Below, piece by piece: positions 1 to 9,040 of a stretch of 35,775 bases of DNA. Position 1 is the stretch's first letter. Every line of letters starts with the position of its first letter. The DNA lies in the NCBI GenBank assembly GCA_018970255.1, contig JAGWWS010000026.1, positions 1 to 35,775 on the forward strand. Direction: 5' to 3'. Origin of the DNA: Verrucomicrobiota bacterium (GTDB lineage: Bacteria; Verrucomicrobiota; Verrucomicrobiia; Chthoniobacterales; Terrimicrobiaceae). Made by a program: the position numbers and the translations under genes. Below the pieces are notes generated by a model that made no database searches, was not told where the DNA came from, and worked only from the letters and a program-made list of their open reading frames with translations.

Positions 1-1356
1 GAAGGCGGCGGCATTGGCGGCGCGGAGGGCTTCCCAGAGTTCGGCCTCGGTGGCGGCGGGCTTGCCGATGCGGAGGTTCTCGGCGGTGGTGCCGTTGAAG
101 AGGAAGCTTTCCTGGGTGACGACGGCGATGTTTTCGCGGAGGTGGTGGCGGGGGATGGCGCGCAGGGGGGTGCCGTCGATGTCGATTTCGCCGGAGGTGG
201 TTTCGTAAAAGCGGACGAGGAGGTTCACGATGGTGGATTTCCCGGCGCCGGTGGGGCCGACGAGGGCGACCATTTTCCCGGCGGGGGCGTCGATGTTGAC
301 ATCGTGGAGCACGGGGAGGCGGGGGTCATAGGAGAAGGAGACGCCGCGGAATGCGACATGGCCGCGGATGGGCTTGGATGCGAGCCCGGCGGGTTCCTGC
401 GGCTCGGGCGGGGAATCCATGATTTCGAAAACGCGGTCGCCGGCGGCGCGGCCGGATTGGAAGATTTGGTTGAGCTGGTGGAGGCGGCCGACGGGTTCGT
501 AGAGGTAGCCGACGAGGACGAAGAAGGCGACGAGGGCGCCGATCTCCATGTGGCCGGCGAGGACTTGCTGCGCGCCGAAGCCGGCGACGAGGAGGAGGCC
601 GAGGGAGGAGGTGAATTCCATGCCGGGGTGGTAGATGGCCCAGGCTTTCATGACGGTGAGGGTGGCGCGGCGGACCTTGTCGCTGGCTTGGTCGAACCGG
701 GCGTGTTCGCGGGCCTCGCTGGTGTAGGTTTTGATTTGGCGGATGCCGGCGATGTTGTCGTGGAGGAGGGAGTTCAATGCGGAGACGGCCTGGCGCTGCT
801 TGCGGTAGCGGGAGCGGGCGGTGAGGGTGTAGGCAAGCGCGCCGGCGGCGAGGAAGGGCACGGGGGCGAGGGCCGCGAGCGTGAGCGGGGGGCTGTAGGC
901 GAACATGAGGGCGCTGACGACGAGGATTTGGAGGATGGCGACGCTGCCTTGCTCGATGCCGTCGATGAGGACGCGTTCGACATTGGTCACATCCTCGACG
1001 AGGCGGGTCATGATGTCGCCGGTGGCGCGGTTGTCGAACCAGGCGAGGGGGAGCTTCTGGATGTGCGCGTAGAGTTCGCTGCGGAGGTCGAAAATGACGC
1101 GCTGCTCGAAATGGTTGTTGAAGAAGATGCGGGCGGCGTTGAGGCCGTTCTGCGCGATGAAGGCCGCGAGCCCGAGGCCGACGAGCGGGAGGAGCTGGCC
1201 GGGTTGGTTTTTTCCAATGACGCCGTCGACGATGCGCTGGGTGACGGCCGGGAAGACGATGACCATGAGCGTGCCGGCGATGGCGCAGAAGAGCGTGGCG
1301 AAGGCGAGCAGCGGATAGCGCCGCACATATGGGAAGACCCGGATGAAGACCTGCAT
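1..1356 (-). CDS. ABC exporter, fused permease and ATPase (MsbA-like), C-terminus cut off
   Basis: This is a half-transporter with a transmembrane exporter domain followed by a nucleotide-binding domain, the layout of MsbA and related lipid or drug exporters of the inner membrane. Read from the ATG at 1356, 452 codons are visible. Membrane helices fill roughly residues 1-310 and a Walker A motif (GPTGAGKST) lies near residue 370. The Q-loop segment (VTQESFLF) follows, and the window edge cuts the gene before the LSGGQ signature and Walker B. The start lies 41 bp after the stop of the AspT-type transporter on the same strand, so co-transcription is likely. The substrate cannot be told from sequence; lipid A or phospholipid flipping is a family-based guess. 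The long open frame on the opposite strand is a GC shadow. Confidence 0.9.
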   Translation of the reverse strand, partial: MQVFIRVFPYVRRYPLLAFATLFCAIAGTLMVIVFPAVTQRIVDGVIGKNQPGQLLPLVGLGLAAFIAQNGLNAARIFFNNHFEQRVIFDLRSELYAHIQKLPLAWFDNRATGDIMTRLVEDVTNVERVLIDGIEQGSVAILQILVVSALMFAYSPPLTLAALAPVPFLAAGALAYTLTARSRYRKQRQAVSALNSLLHDNIAGIRQIKTYTSEAREHARFDQASDKVRRATLTVMKAWAIYHPGMEFTSSLGLLLVAGFGAQQVLAGHMEIGALVAFFVLVGYLYEPVGRLHQLNQIFQSGRAAGDRVFEIMDSPPEPQEPAGLASKPIRGHVAFRGVSFSYDPRLPVLHDVNIDAPAGKMVALVGPTGAGKSTIVNLLVRFYETTSGEIDIDGTPLRAIPRHHLRENIAVVTQESFLFNGTTAENLRIGKPAATEAELWEALRAANAAAF

Positions 1357-1397
1357 CGGCGCGAGTATCGCCGGAGGCGGGCGGGGGGGCAATTCCG

Positions 1398-3071
1398 CTA
1401 CCGGGCGAAAAGGAGGACGAGGAGTTGCGCGCTGAGGATGCGCAGGAGCATGGCGAGCGGGTAAACGGTGGCGTAGGCGATGGAGGGGGAGTCGGACTTG
1501 GCGACCGAGTTTGCGAAGGCCAGCGCGGGCGGGTCTGTCATGCTGCCGGAGAGCAGGCCGCAGAGGTCGATGAAATTGGTTTTCAAAACGGCGCGGGCGA
1601 AAATGCCGACGGCGAGCAGCGGCACGGTGGTGATCGCGCACGCGCAGCCGAGCCAGAGCAGGCCGTCGCCGCCGAGGATGGCGGGGACGAAATTTTCGCC
1701 GGCTTTCAACCCCACGCAGGCGAGGAAGAGGATGATGCCCATTTCGCGGATGGCGGTGTTTGCCGTGGCGGGCATGAACCACACGACGGAGCCGATCTGG
1801 CGGATGCGCGAGAGGAGGATGGCGAGCACGAGCGGCCCTCCGGCAAGCCCGAGGCGGACGGGCACGGGCAAACCGGGGAACGCAAGGGGCACCATGCCGG
1901 CCAGGACGCCGAGGAGGATGCCGAGGAAGACGGGGATGAAGTTGGTTTGGTTGAGGGCGCGGAGGGAGTTCCCGAGGACGGCGGCGGCCTTGGCGATGTG
2001 TTCCCCGTCGCCCACGACATGGAGGAAGTCGCCGAACCGGAGGCGGAGCTCGGGGGCGGCGGCAAGTTCGACTTCGCCACGCAGCACGCGGGTGATGGTG
2101 ACGCCGTAGAGGGAATCGAGGCCCAGCTCGGCGATGGTTTTTCCGAGAACCTCCTTGCGGGTGGCGACGACGCGCCGAAAAGCCACACGGCCGGGCATGT
2201 GCATGAGGTCCATGCCGCCCTTGCGGCCCACGATGAGGCGGAAGGCATCGAGGTGCTTCGCGGTTCCGATGGCGAGGATGCGGTCGCCCGTATGGATGGC
2301 GGTTTGCTCCGTGGCCGCTTCGACGCCGTCTGCGGCGGAGCGCTTGATGCGCGAGACCATGACCCCGATTTCACGCCGGCCGGGGATTTCGCCGATCGAC
2401 AGGCCGTCGAGGTTCGGGTTTTCGACAACGAGGTTCATTCGCACAAGCGGTTCGGTTCCCTTTTTCCTGGCTGCATCGAATTCGGCGGCTTCCTTCGCGG
2501 GGTCGATGCGGAAGATTTTTCCGAGCGCGAGCATGGCGGCGATGATGCCAAAGATTCCCGCCGGGTAGCCGACCGCGTAGGCGAGGGCGGGCAGGGCGGC
2601 GCGGTTCGCTTCCGCGGCGGCGGCGTTGCCTTGGGCCATGATGGCGACCGTTTGCTGGGCGGCGCCAAGGGCCGGGGTGTTCGTGGTCGCGCCTGTGAAA
2701 AGCCCCACGCCGGCGAAGGGGTTCATTCCCGTGGCGGCCACAAGAAGGATGGTCGATGCCACCCCGAGCGCCACCACGGCGGCGGCGAGCGCGTTGAGGC
2801 GGGCGCCGTTGTTTTTGAGGGAAGCAAAGAAGCCGGGGCCGAGCTGCAGGCCGATGGTGAATACAAAAAGGACGAGGCCGAACTCGCGCACGAATTCCAG
2901 GATTTCGGGTTGGATGCGGATTCCGAAGTGCCCGGCGGCGATGCCCGCGAAAAGCACGGCGGCGATGCCGGGGCCGATGCCGCGAACTTTCAGGCTCGAG
3001 AGGGCGAGCCCGGCCACGGATACGGCGGAAAGGACGAGCACGGCCCAGGCGACAGGCTGGGTTTCCCCCAT
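1398..3071 (-). CDS. AspT/YidE-type membrane transporter with two TrkA-C domains
   Basis: This 557-residue protein has the layout of the aspartate:alanine exchanger family (AspT, YidE, YbjL). An N-terminal membrane bundle (about residues 1-165) is followed by two soluble RCK_C/TrkA-C domains (about 185-370) and a second membrane bundle. The two bundles carry related motifs: TGATTNTPALGAAQQ with YAVGYPAG in the first, and SGSMTDPPALAFANS with YATVYPLA in the second. The family exchanges or exports small anions; the substrate here is unknown. The frame stays open upstream to 3182. I chose the ATG at 3071 because the protein then begins with a short polar stretch and the first helix, and matches the usual family length. 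It is divergent from the response regulator, with 125 bp between starts. Confidence 0.85.
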   Translation of the reverse strand: MGETQPVAWAVLVLSAVSVAGLALSSLKVRGIGPGIAAVLFAGIAAGHFGIRIQPEILEFVREFGLVLFVFTIGLQLGPGFFASLKNNGARLNALAAAVVALGVASTILLVAATGMNPFAGVGLFTGATTNTPALGAAQQTVAIMAQGNAAAAEANRAALPALAYAVGYPAGIFGIIAAMLALGKIFRIDPAKEAAEFDAARKKGTEPLVRMNLVVENPNLDGLSIGEIPGRREIGVMVSRIKRSAADGVEAATEQTAIHTGDRILAIGTAKHLDAFRLIVGRKGGMDLMHMPGRVAFRRVVATRKEVLGKTIAELGLDSLYGVTITRVLRGEVELAAAPELRLRFGDFLHVVGDGEHIAKAAAVLGNSLRALNQTNFIPVFLGILLGVLAGMVPLAFPGLPVPVRLGLAGGPLVLAILLSRIRQIGSVVWFMPATANTAIREMGIILFLACVGLKAGENFVPAILGGDGLLWLGCACAITTVPLLAVGIFARAVLKTNFIDLCGLLSGSMTDPPALAFANSVAKSDSPSIAYATVYPLAMLLRILSAQLLVLLFAR

Positions 3072-3196
3072 TTCCAAAATCCAGGTTGGCACGCGCCGGG
3101 ATTCCGCCAGCGAACCGCCATTGCGGCAAGCGGGAACAAACCCCATGCCGAGAGCGGGGTTGAAGGCGCGGGGGAGTTGCATTTTACTCGCCGCGC

Positions 3197-4564
3197 ATGC
3201 AGCCGACCCTGCTGATTGTCGATGACGAGAAAAACACCCGCGACGGGCTGCGCAACGCGCTCGACGGGGAGTTCGAGGTCTATGTGGCCGGGGATATCGA
3301 CGGGGCGCTGTCCACCATGGACGGGGTGCCTGTGGATGTTTTGCTCACGGACCTCAGGCTGGGCGGCGAGGATGGCATGGCGTTGATCGAGCGCGCCCGC
3401 AAGCGCACGAACCCGCCGATTTGCATCATGATGACGGCGTATGGCTCGGTGGACACGGCCGTGGAGGCGATGAAGCACGGCGCCTACGATTTTGTCACGA
3501 AGCCGGTGAACATCGACCGGCTGGAGATCCTCATCAAGCGGGCCGTGCGCGAGAGGAACACGAGCCGCGAGAACAGGGAACTGCGCACGAAGGTGCAGTC
3601 GCAATCCACGCTCGAGGGCATGATCGGGCGATCGCCCGCGATGGTGCAGGTTTTCGACACGATCAAGCAGGTCGCTCCGTCGCGGGCCACAGTGCTGGTC
3701 CAGGGGGAGAGCGGCACGGGCAAGGAACTCGCGGCGCATGCGATCCACCATTTGAGCCCGAGGGCGAGGGGGAAATTCGTCGCGGTGCACTGTGCGGCGC
3801 TCACGCCGGAGTTGCTCGCGAGCGAATTGTTCGGCCACGAAAAGGGGGCTTTCACGGGTGCGTTCGAGCGGAGGATCGGGCGGTTCGAGCAGGCGAAGGG
3901 CGGGACTTTGTTCCTCGACGAAATCGGCGAGATCGATTCGGCCACGCAGGTGAAAATCCTGCGCGTGCTCGGCGAAAGGACCTTCGAGCGCGTGGGCGGC
4001 AGCGAGACCATCCAAGCCGATGTTCGACTCATCGCGGCCACGAACAAGGACCTCTCGAAACTCGTCGCCGAGGGGAAATTCCGCGACGACCTGTTTTTCC
4101 GCCTGCATGTGGTTCCGTTGACAATGCCGCCGCTGCGCGAGCGCAAGGTGGACATCCCGCTGCTCGCCGAGGCGTTCCTGCGCGATGCGGCGCTGGAGAA
4201 CGAAAAACCCAGGCGCGAACTCTCGCCCGAGGCCATGCAGCGGATTTTGGAATACGACTGGCCGGGGAATGTGCGGGAATTGCGCACAGCCATCGAACAC
4301 GGCGTCGTGATGGCCTCGGGGCCCCAAATCGGCCTTCGCGACCTGCCGGCGATGGTGAGGTCTGAAAACGAGCCTCGAGCCGTCTCGGAGCCCGTGTCCA
4401 ACCGATTGAATTTGCGGGATTCGGAAACGGCTCTTATTCTCCGCTCCCTCGACGACTGCCGGGGAAGCCGCAGCGAAGCCGCGAAAAAACTCGGCATCAG
4501 CCGCCGCACGCTCCACCGCCGTCTCAAGGAACTGAACATCTCCAAACGCCAACCCCGAAAGTAA
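3197..4564 (+). CDS. Sigma-54-dependent NtrC-family response regulator
   Basis: This is a complete 455-residue three-domain regulator. The receiver domain (1-120) has the acidic pair D9/D10, phosphoacceptor D52, T80 and K102. The AAA+ domain (about 140-375) has Walker A GESGTGKE at 170-177, the sigma-54-contacting GAFTGA loop at 217-222 and Walker B around 238-243. The C-terminus is a Fis-type helix-turn-helix ending in SRRTLHRRLKEL. It should activate RNA polymerase-sigma-54 at enhancer-dependent promoters after phosphorylation. No histidine kinase is adjacent, so its partner and targets are unknown. The downstream membrane protein starts 4 bp after the stop, so the two are probably co-transcribed. 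The divergent transporter is another possible target, but I saw no convincing -24/-12 site. Confidence 0.95.
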   Translation: MQPTLLIVDDEKNTRDGLRNALDGEFEVYVAGDIDGALSTMDGVPVDVLLTDLRLGGEDGMALIERARKRTNPPICIMMTAYGSVDTAVEAMKHGAYDFVTKPVNIDRLEILIKRAVRERNTSRENRELRTKVQSQSTLEGMIGRSPAMVQVFDTIKQVAPSRATVLVQGESGTGKELAAHAIHHLSPRARGKFVAVHCAALTPELLASELFGHEKGAFTGAFERRIGRFEQAKGGTLFLDEIGEIDSATQVKILRVLGERTFERVGGSETIQADVRLIAATNKDLSKLVAEGKFRDDLFFRLHVVPLTMPPLRERKVDIPLLAEAFLRDAALENEKPRRELSPEAMQRILEYDWPGNVRELRTAIEHGVVMASGPQIGLRDLPAMVRSENEPRAVSEPVSNRLNLRDSETALILRSLDDCRGSRSEAAKKLGISRRTLHRRLKELNISKRQPRK

Positions 4565-4568
4565 CCCC

Positions 4569-6287
4569 ATGGCCACCACCAAACCGGGCGCTCAGGAAAT
4601 CGTCCACTCCCTCGACCAGGGTAAACTGGCTCCGATCATTCGCATCGCGATGTTCGGGGCGCTCATCATCACGCTCACGCTGCTTTATCTCTTCGTCCAA
4701 TTCCGCGGACTCCCCTCCTCCACCGCGATGGATCAGGCTCAAATCGCGCGAAATTTGGCTGATGGAAAAGGTTTCAGCACAAAATACATCCGCCCCTTTG
4801 CGATCTGGCAGCTCGAAAACGCCGGCAAGGAAGTCCCCTCGGAGAACTTCCCTGATTTTTTCAACTCTCCGCTGAATCCGTTCGTCAACTCCATCCCCCT
4901 GCGCCTTTTCAAATCCCAGTGGGAACTTGCGCCCACCGATCTGATCTATGTCGGCGACCGTGTGATCGCCGCCACGGCGATCCTCTTTTTCCTGGCCTCG
5001 GTGGCGATCTGGTATGTGATCGGCAAGAGGCTCTTCGACCAAAAACTCTCCCTCATCGGCTGCGCGATCATCCTGCTCACCGACATGATGTGGCAATTCA
5101 CGCTCTCGGGCCTTCCGCAGATGCTGATGTTGTTCCTCTTCTCGATCGCATCGCTTCTCACGCTGATGGCCATGGACAAACGCGGGGCTCCTTTGCTGGT
5201 TTTGGGCCTGCTGTTCGGCGCGGGAATTCTTTTCGGCTTGATGGTCCTCGCGCATGGAGCCGCGATTTGGATTTTCTTCGGTTGGCTCGCCTTTGCCCTT
5301 GTTTACTTCCAACCCCGCGGAGTCGCCGGGCTCGTTGCCGTCGGAGCGTTGGCAATCGTGGTTGTTCCCTGGCTCGCCAGAAACTACGCAGTCAGCGGGA
5401 ATCCTCTGGGCATCGGCGGCTACGAGTTGGTCGCGCCGGTGAACTCCGGCGAAAGCGGCTACCTGCGCTCCCTCTCCGGTCCCCCACCCTTCTCGGGCAT
5501 CAACCCCCTGCACCGGCTCAAAAACGCCGTCTTCCTTCACGCGGAAAACTTTTTCCCGTTCCTCGGAATGAGCCTCGCGGCCGTGATGTTTTTCGTTTCG
5601 CTCATGCATCGCTTCCGCTCGAAGAGCACCGCAATGTTCCGCTGGTGCGTGCTCCTCATGTGGCTCGGCGCCTTCGCCGGAATGACATTCTGCGGCGTCC
5701 AAGGCGATGTGTCCCGCAACCAACTCCATGTCCTTTTCATCCCGCTTTTCGTTTTTTACGGGCTGGCGTTCATCATGGTCCTCTACGCGCGACTCGAAGT
5801 CCAAATGCCCATTCTCCGCGTGGCATTTCTCTCCCTGATCGTCTTCCTCTGCTCGCTGCCTCTTCTTGCCAGACTCCTCGCAGGCCAAGGCATCGCCATC
5901 CAATGGCCGCCGTATGTGCCGCCATTCATCGCCATCCTCTCGGACTGGTATGAAGAAAAGGAGGTCATCGCCTCGGACATGCCGTGGGCCGTCGCCTGGT
6001 ATGCGAACCGCCCATCCATCCTGCTCCCGCAAACCATCAAGGATTTCAACAAACTCAGCGACTACCGCGTGCTCGGCTCCGCCATCCACGGGCTCTACCT
6101 CACGCCCGTGACCGGGAACCAGCGCCTCTTCGGCGACATTTACAAGGGCGCCTACACCGATTGGGTGTTCCTCATCACGCGCCCGCCGAATGTCCAGGGC
6201 TTCCCGCTCCAATATTTCACCCCGCTGCCCATCGACGGCGAGTGCATCATTTTCGCCGACCGCGACCGCTGGTCGAAACGCGAGTGA
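4569..6287 (+). CDS. Polytopic membrane protein resembling GT-C (PMT/ArnT-like) glycosyltransferases
   Basis: This 572-residue integral membrane protein has a first helix at about 27-45 and roughly ten more hydrophobic helices to about residue 435, then a soluble C-terminal region. After helix 1 comes MDQAQIARNLADGKGFST. An acidic residue in this first periplasmic loop (D55 here) followed by such a motif is typical of GT-C glycosyltransferases of the PMT/ArnT/GT39 type, which take sugars from polyprenyl-phosphate donors. The helix pattern and the loop suggest that fold, but I cannot identify donor or acceptor. The gene starts 4 bp after the regulator and its stop overlaps the GTG start of rlmN (GTGA). 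An unrelated polytopic protein remains possible. Confidence 0.6.
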   Translation: MATTKPGAQEIVHSLDQGKLAPIIRIAMFGALIITLTLLYLFVQFRGLPSSTAMDQAQIARNLADGKGFSTKYIRPFAIWQLENAGKEVPSENFPDFFNSPLNPFVNSIPLRLFKSQWELAPTDLIYVGDRVIAATAILFFLASVAIWYVIGKRLFDQKLSLIGCAIILLTDMMWQFTLSGLPQMLMLFLFSIASLLTLMAMDKRGAPLLVLGLLFGAGILFGLMVLAHGAAIWIFFGWLAFALVYFQPRGVAGLVAVGALAIVVVPWLARNYAVSGNPLGIGGYELVAPVNSGESGYLRSLSGPPPFSGINPLHRLKNAVFLHAENFFPFLGMSLAAVMFFVSLMHRFRSKSTAMFRWCVLLMWLGAFAGMTFCGVQGDVSRNQLHVLFIPLFVFYGLAFIMVLYARLEVQMPILRVAFLSLIVFLCSLPLLARLLAGQGIAIQWPPYVPPFIAILSDWYEEKEVIASDMPWAVAWYANRPSILLPQTIKDFNKLSDYRVLGSAIHGLYLTPVTGNQRLFGDIYKGAYTDWVFLITRPPNVQGFPLQYFTPLPIDGECIIFADRDRWSKRE

Positions 6288-7357
6288 CGCACCCGCTCTC
6301 GCTCACCGATGCGGATTGGGCGGAGTGGATGGCCCGGTCGGGCGAGCCCGCCTACCGCGCCGGCCAGGTGCTCGATTGGATTTTCAAGCACCGCGCCCCC
6401 TCGTGGGACGCCATGACCAACCTCCCGGCCGGCCTCCGAGGGAAACTCGCTGCCGAATTCCCCGCGCCCCGGTTGGAAAAAATCCGCGAGACCGGTTCGC
6501 ACGACACCACACGGAAATTCCTCTTCCGCCTCGCCGACGGCCAACTCGTCGAAAGCGTCCTCATCCCCGCCTCGCCCGCCCTCTACGGCGAGGCCTCGGA
6601 CCGCCGCACCATCTGCATTTCGAGCCAGGTCGGCTGCGCCTACGGCTGCAAATTTTGCGCCAGCGGCCTCGATGGCTGGAAGCGCCACCTCGCCGCCGGC
6701 GAAATCGTGGACCAGTTCCTGCGTGTGGAGGCCGAGGGCGGCGAGCGCATCAACAACATCGTCTTCATGGGCATGGGCGAGCCATTGGCGAACTACGACA
6801 ACCTCCTGCGCGCCATCTCGGTTTTGAACGCCCCGTGGGGCGTGGGCATCGGCGCGCGGCACATGACGGTTTCCACCTCCGGCCTCGCCCCGCAAATCCG
6901 CCAACTCGCCGAACAACCGCTCCAGGTCCGCCTCGCCATTTCGCTCCATGGCGCCTCCGACGAGGTCCGCGGCCGCATCATGCCGGTGAACAAAAAATAC
7001 CCCGTCGCTGAACTCCTCGCCGCCTGCGCCGACTACACCCGCTTGAAAAAGCAGAAGCTCACTTTCGAATACATCCTCATCCGCGGCGTGAACGACGCCG
7101 AGTCCGAGGCCCGCCTGCTCGCCTCCCACGCGCTCCAGCTCCGCGCCAAGGTGAACCTCATCCCCTACAACACCGTCGAGGGTTTGCCCTGGGAGCGCCC
7201 GGACGAGCGGACGCAGGAGCGCTTCCTGCAAATCCTGCGCTCCGCCGGGGCCGATGCCACGCTGCGCCGCGAGAAAGGCCACGACATCGCCGCCGCCTGC
7301 GGCCAGCTCCGCCTGCAAACCCAAAAATCCTTTGCAGCCGGCCCCGCGTTGAATTAG
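6284..7357 (+). CDS. rlmN: Dual-specificity 23S rRNA / tRNA adenine-C2 methyltransferase RlmN
   Basis: This radical-SAM enzyme methylates C2 of A2503 in 23S rRNA and of A37 in some tRNAs. The 357-residue product carries the CxxxCxxC iron-sulfur motif (C118, C122, C125 in GCAYGCKFC). It also has the family segments FMGMGEPLANYDN and ISLHGASDEVR, and the C-terminal Cys of DIAAACGQL, which forms the transient methyl-cysteine. I chose the GTG at 6284 because it gives the normal RlmN N-terminus and overlaps the previous stop codon as GTGA. A longer frame upstream would run over the membrane protein gene. The length is normal for the family. Confidence 0.96.
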   Translation: MTHPLSLTDADWAEWMARSGEPAYRAGQVLDWIFKHRAPSWDAMTNLPAGLRGKLAAEFPAPRLEKIRETGSHDTTRKFLFRLADGQLVESVLIPASPALYGEASDRRTICISSQVGCAYGCKFCASGLDGWKRHLAAGEIVDQFLRVEAEGGERINNIVFMGMGEPLANYDNLLRAISVLNAPWGVGIGARHMTVSTSGLAPQIRQLAEQPLQVRLAISLHGASDEVRGRIMPVNKKYPVAELLAACADYTRLKKQKLTFEYILIRGVNDAESEARLLASHALQLRAKVNLIPYNTVEGLPWERPDERTQERFLQILRSAGADATLRREKGHDIAAACGQLRLQTQKSFAAGPALN

Positions 7358-7367
7358 CGGTTCAGTG

Positions 7368-8024
7368 ATGTCGGACAAAGACGACCCCCAAGGCGAAGTC
7401 TGGGACGAGTATGTCTGGGAGCGCTTCCTGCGCGAGCAGGACAAAAACACCGAGAAATACTTCAAGCTCCTCGAGGAATACATGGACCACCCGGACCGCG
7501 ATGAAATCATCGCCGGGGAAATGGGCTGGAGCGTTTTTTCCGAAGCCGCAGAAACCTCCGGCCAGTTCGAAAACTTCCTCGGAGAGGCCGCCGAATTCCT
7601 CACCGACGACGAAGAGGAGGAGTTCGACAGCGAGTTCGAGGAGTTCACGAATTCCCCCATCTATTCCGACACGCTCCGCCTGCACCGCTGGATCAACCGC
7701 CTCCTCGACCGCCGGGCCGACCTCCGCGAAAACCCCGATGCGGCCGTCTTCGCCACGCGTTCCGCCGTTTGCGGGGCCAAGCTCGCCGCCGCCCTCTGCG
7801 GTCACGAGACCACCGAACTCGGCATGACCATCGCTTACCTCAAGCGCGCCCTGCACGCCGCCAATGATTCGCTCGCCGCCCTGTCCCGCCTGGTGGATTC
7901 GGGCGCGCTCGACCGCCGCCGCGCCGCCGCCGGCCGCCGGCATGTCTTCGCCATCAGGAATTCGATCGTCGAAAACCTCGGCCGCAGCCGCCTCGAGTGG
8001 CGCGAGCGTTACGGCGGGAATTGA
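7368..8024 (+). CDS. Acidic protein of unknown function
   Basis: I do not recognise this 218-residue protein. It is hydrophilic and strongly acidic in its first half, with a Glu/Asp run (DDEEEEFDSEFEEF) around residues 85-98. The C-terminal third is basic and probably helical. No signal peptide or membrane helix is visible, so it is probably cytoplasmic. A GTG lies directly before the ATG at 7368; I used the ATG. It begins 10 bp after the rlmN stop and is probably co-transcribed. Its codon use and GC match the core genes around it. The last 16 bp overlap the antisense 3' end of the transposase gene, because the IS200-like element inserted just downstream. Confidence 0.7.
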   Translation: MSDKDDPQGEVWDEYVWERFLREQDKNTEKYFKLLEEYMDHPDRDEIIAGEMGWSVFSEAAETSGQFENFLGEAAEFLTDDEEEEFDSEFEEFTNSPIYSDTLRLHRWINRLLDRRADLRENPDAAVFATRSAVCGAKLAAALCGHETTELGMTIAYLKRALHAANDSLAALSRLVDSGALDRRRAAAGRRHVFAIRNSIVENLGRSRLEWRERYGGN

Positions 8025-9007
8025 GTCCCTTCAATAGCCTGGGGGTCAGTCCCGCGTATTGTCGCTTTTTTCCCGCTCGCCCACAGCGCCCGCCACAGCG
8101 TTTGCGGCACCCCGGCATTCAACTCCTTCGCGATCCAAGCCATCGTCATCGTGGTCTTGCCCCTCAGTTCCCTTGCCAGCGCAATCTTCCCGGGGTGCCC
8201 TTTTTTGAGTTTGCGCAAGTCCTCCAACCCCATTCCCCGCTCCTTCAAAAACCCCCTCGCTATTTCCCGCGCCTTCTCCTCCATCGTCTCCTCCACCGCT
8301 TCCCGCGAGTGGATCGCCGTGTCCCCCACCATGCCCACCCCCATCCCGGCCAACCGCTCCACAAAATCCTCCGCTCCCAGTTTCCAACCCCGCCGAATCC
8401 CCTTCCAGAGTTCCTCGTCCGCATGCCCCTGCACCCCGCAACGCGCCGCCATCGCCCCGCCGAACTCCCGCCGGCCCTCCGCATCATCGCTCCGGATTCC
8501 CATTTCCCCGAGCAACCGGTCCACGCGCAGCCACTCCACCCTTTCCTTCGGCGGCTTCAGGTATTCGGGAAAACTGCTCCACGCATAATCCTCCAAACGC
8601 CCCTCCGCCCCGAGCAACCCAGCCCGCACCGGATTCAAGTGCACATAATCGCACACCACCCGCAGATACATGTCGTCCGACCCATCCACCAGCAGCGACT
8701 TGTAGCGCCCCGCAAACAAGTGCCCCCGCATCCCGTGCCGCGCATTGAACCGCTGCGTGTAGGTTCCCAAAAACCACTTCATCCCCGCCACCAGCGTCGG
8801 TTGCGGCGTTTCCAGCACCAGGTGAAAATGGTTTCCCATCAGGCAATAGGCATGCACCTGCCAACCCGCGCGCCCGCAGGCCTCGCCCAGCGTCCGCAAA
8901 AACAGCCGCCGGTCCTCGTCATCCAAAAAAATCTGCTCCCTCCGGTCACCCCGGCTCATCACATGGTAAATGGCCCCCGCGTATTCGATTCGAAGTTGTC
9001 TTGCCAT
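8009..9007 (-). CDS. REP-associated tyrosine transposase (Y1, IS200-like superfamily)
   Basis: The 332-residue product starts with MARQLRIEYAGAIYHVMSRG, the standard beginning of this family. It has the HUH metal motif H60-F-H62 (GNHFHLV) and a probable catalytic Tyr83 in the helix GTYTQRFN. It also has the conserved segments GHLFAGRYKSLLV and YVHLNPVRAG. The C-terminal part from about residue 140 is an extra, probably helical region of the long RAYT subgroup. I chose the ATG at 9007 over one 8 codons upstream, because the family begins there and a purine-rich GAGAGG lies about 9 bases before it. The frame reads through the element's end at 8041, and its last 10 codons or so lie in host DNA. 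Such enzymes cut and join hairpin ends of single-stranded DNA. Confidence 0.92.
   Translation of the reverse strand: MARQLRIEYAGAIYHVMSRGDRREQIFLDDEDRRLFLRTLGEACGRAGWQVHAYCLMGNHFHLVLETPQPTLVAGMKWFLGTYTQRFNARHGMRGHLFAGRYKSLLVDGSDDMYLRVVCDYVHLNPVRAGLLGAEGRLEDYAWSSFPEYLKPPKERVEWLRVDRLLGEMGIRSDDAEGRREFGGAMAARCGVQGHADEELWKGIRRGWKLGAEDFVERLAGMGVGMVGDTAIHSREAVEETMEEKAREIARGFLKERGMGLEDLRKLKKGHPGKIALARELRGKTTMTMAWIAKELNAGVPQTLWRALWASGKKATIRGTDPQAIEGTQFPP
8041..8060 (+). repeat. Transposon end, copy A
   Basis: The sequence is gggggtcagtcccgcgtatt, followed by gtcgctttttt. A short hairpin can form from ggg and ccc around gtcagt. It is the exact inverse of copy B at 9041-9060 and shares 19 bp with copy C at 10284-10302. 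It also encodes residues near the C-terminus of the transposase. Confidence 0.9.
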
Positions 9008-9040
9008 CGACGGAGCCTCTCGAATTTTCAAATTTGCGTC

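Noticed and set aside
142-1464. 440-codon plus-strand open frame
   Set aside because: It is antisense to the ABC exporter, is made almost only of Gly, Asp, Glu, Ala and Val, and shows no fold. It is a shadow of high third-position GC.
3087-3105. TGGCACG resembling a sigma-54 -24 element
   Set aside because: No TTGC follows at the required spacing (the -12 position reads gggat).
3072-3182. 37-residue N-terminal extension of the AspT-type transporter
   Set aside because: The extension has no membrane or signal character, would leave only 14 bp to the divergent regulator, and gives a length above the family norm.
1425-3215. 596-codon plus-strand open frame
   Set aside because: It is antisense to the AspT-type transporter and has the same biased composition without motifs.
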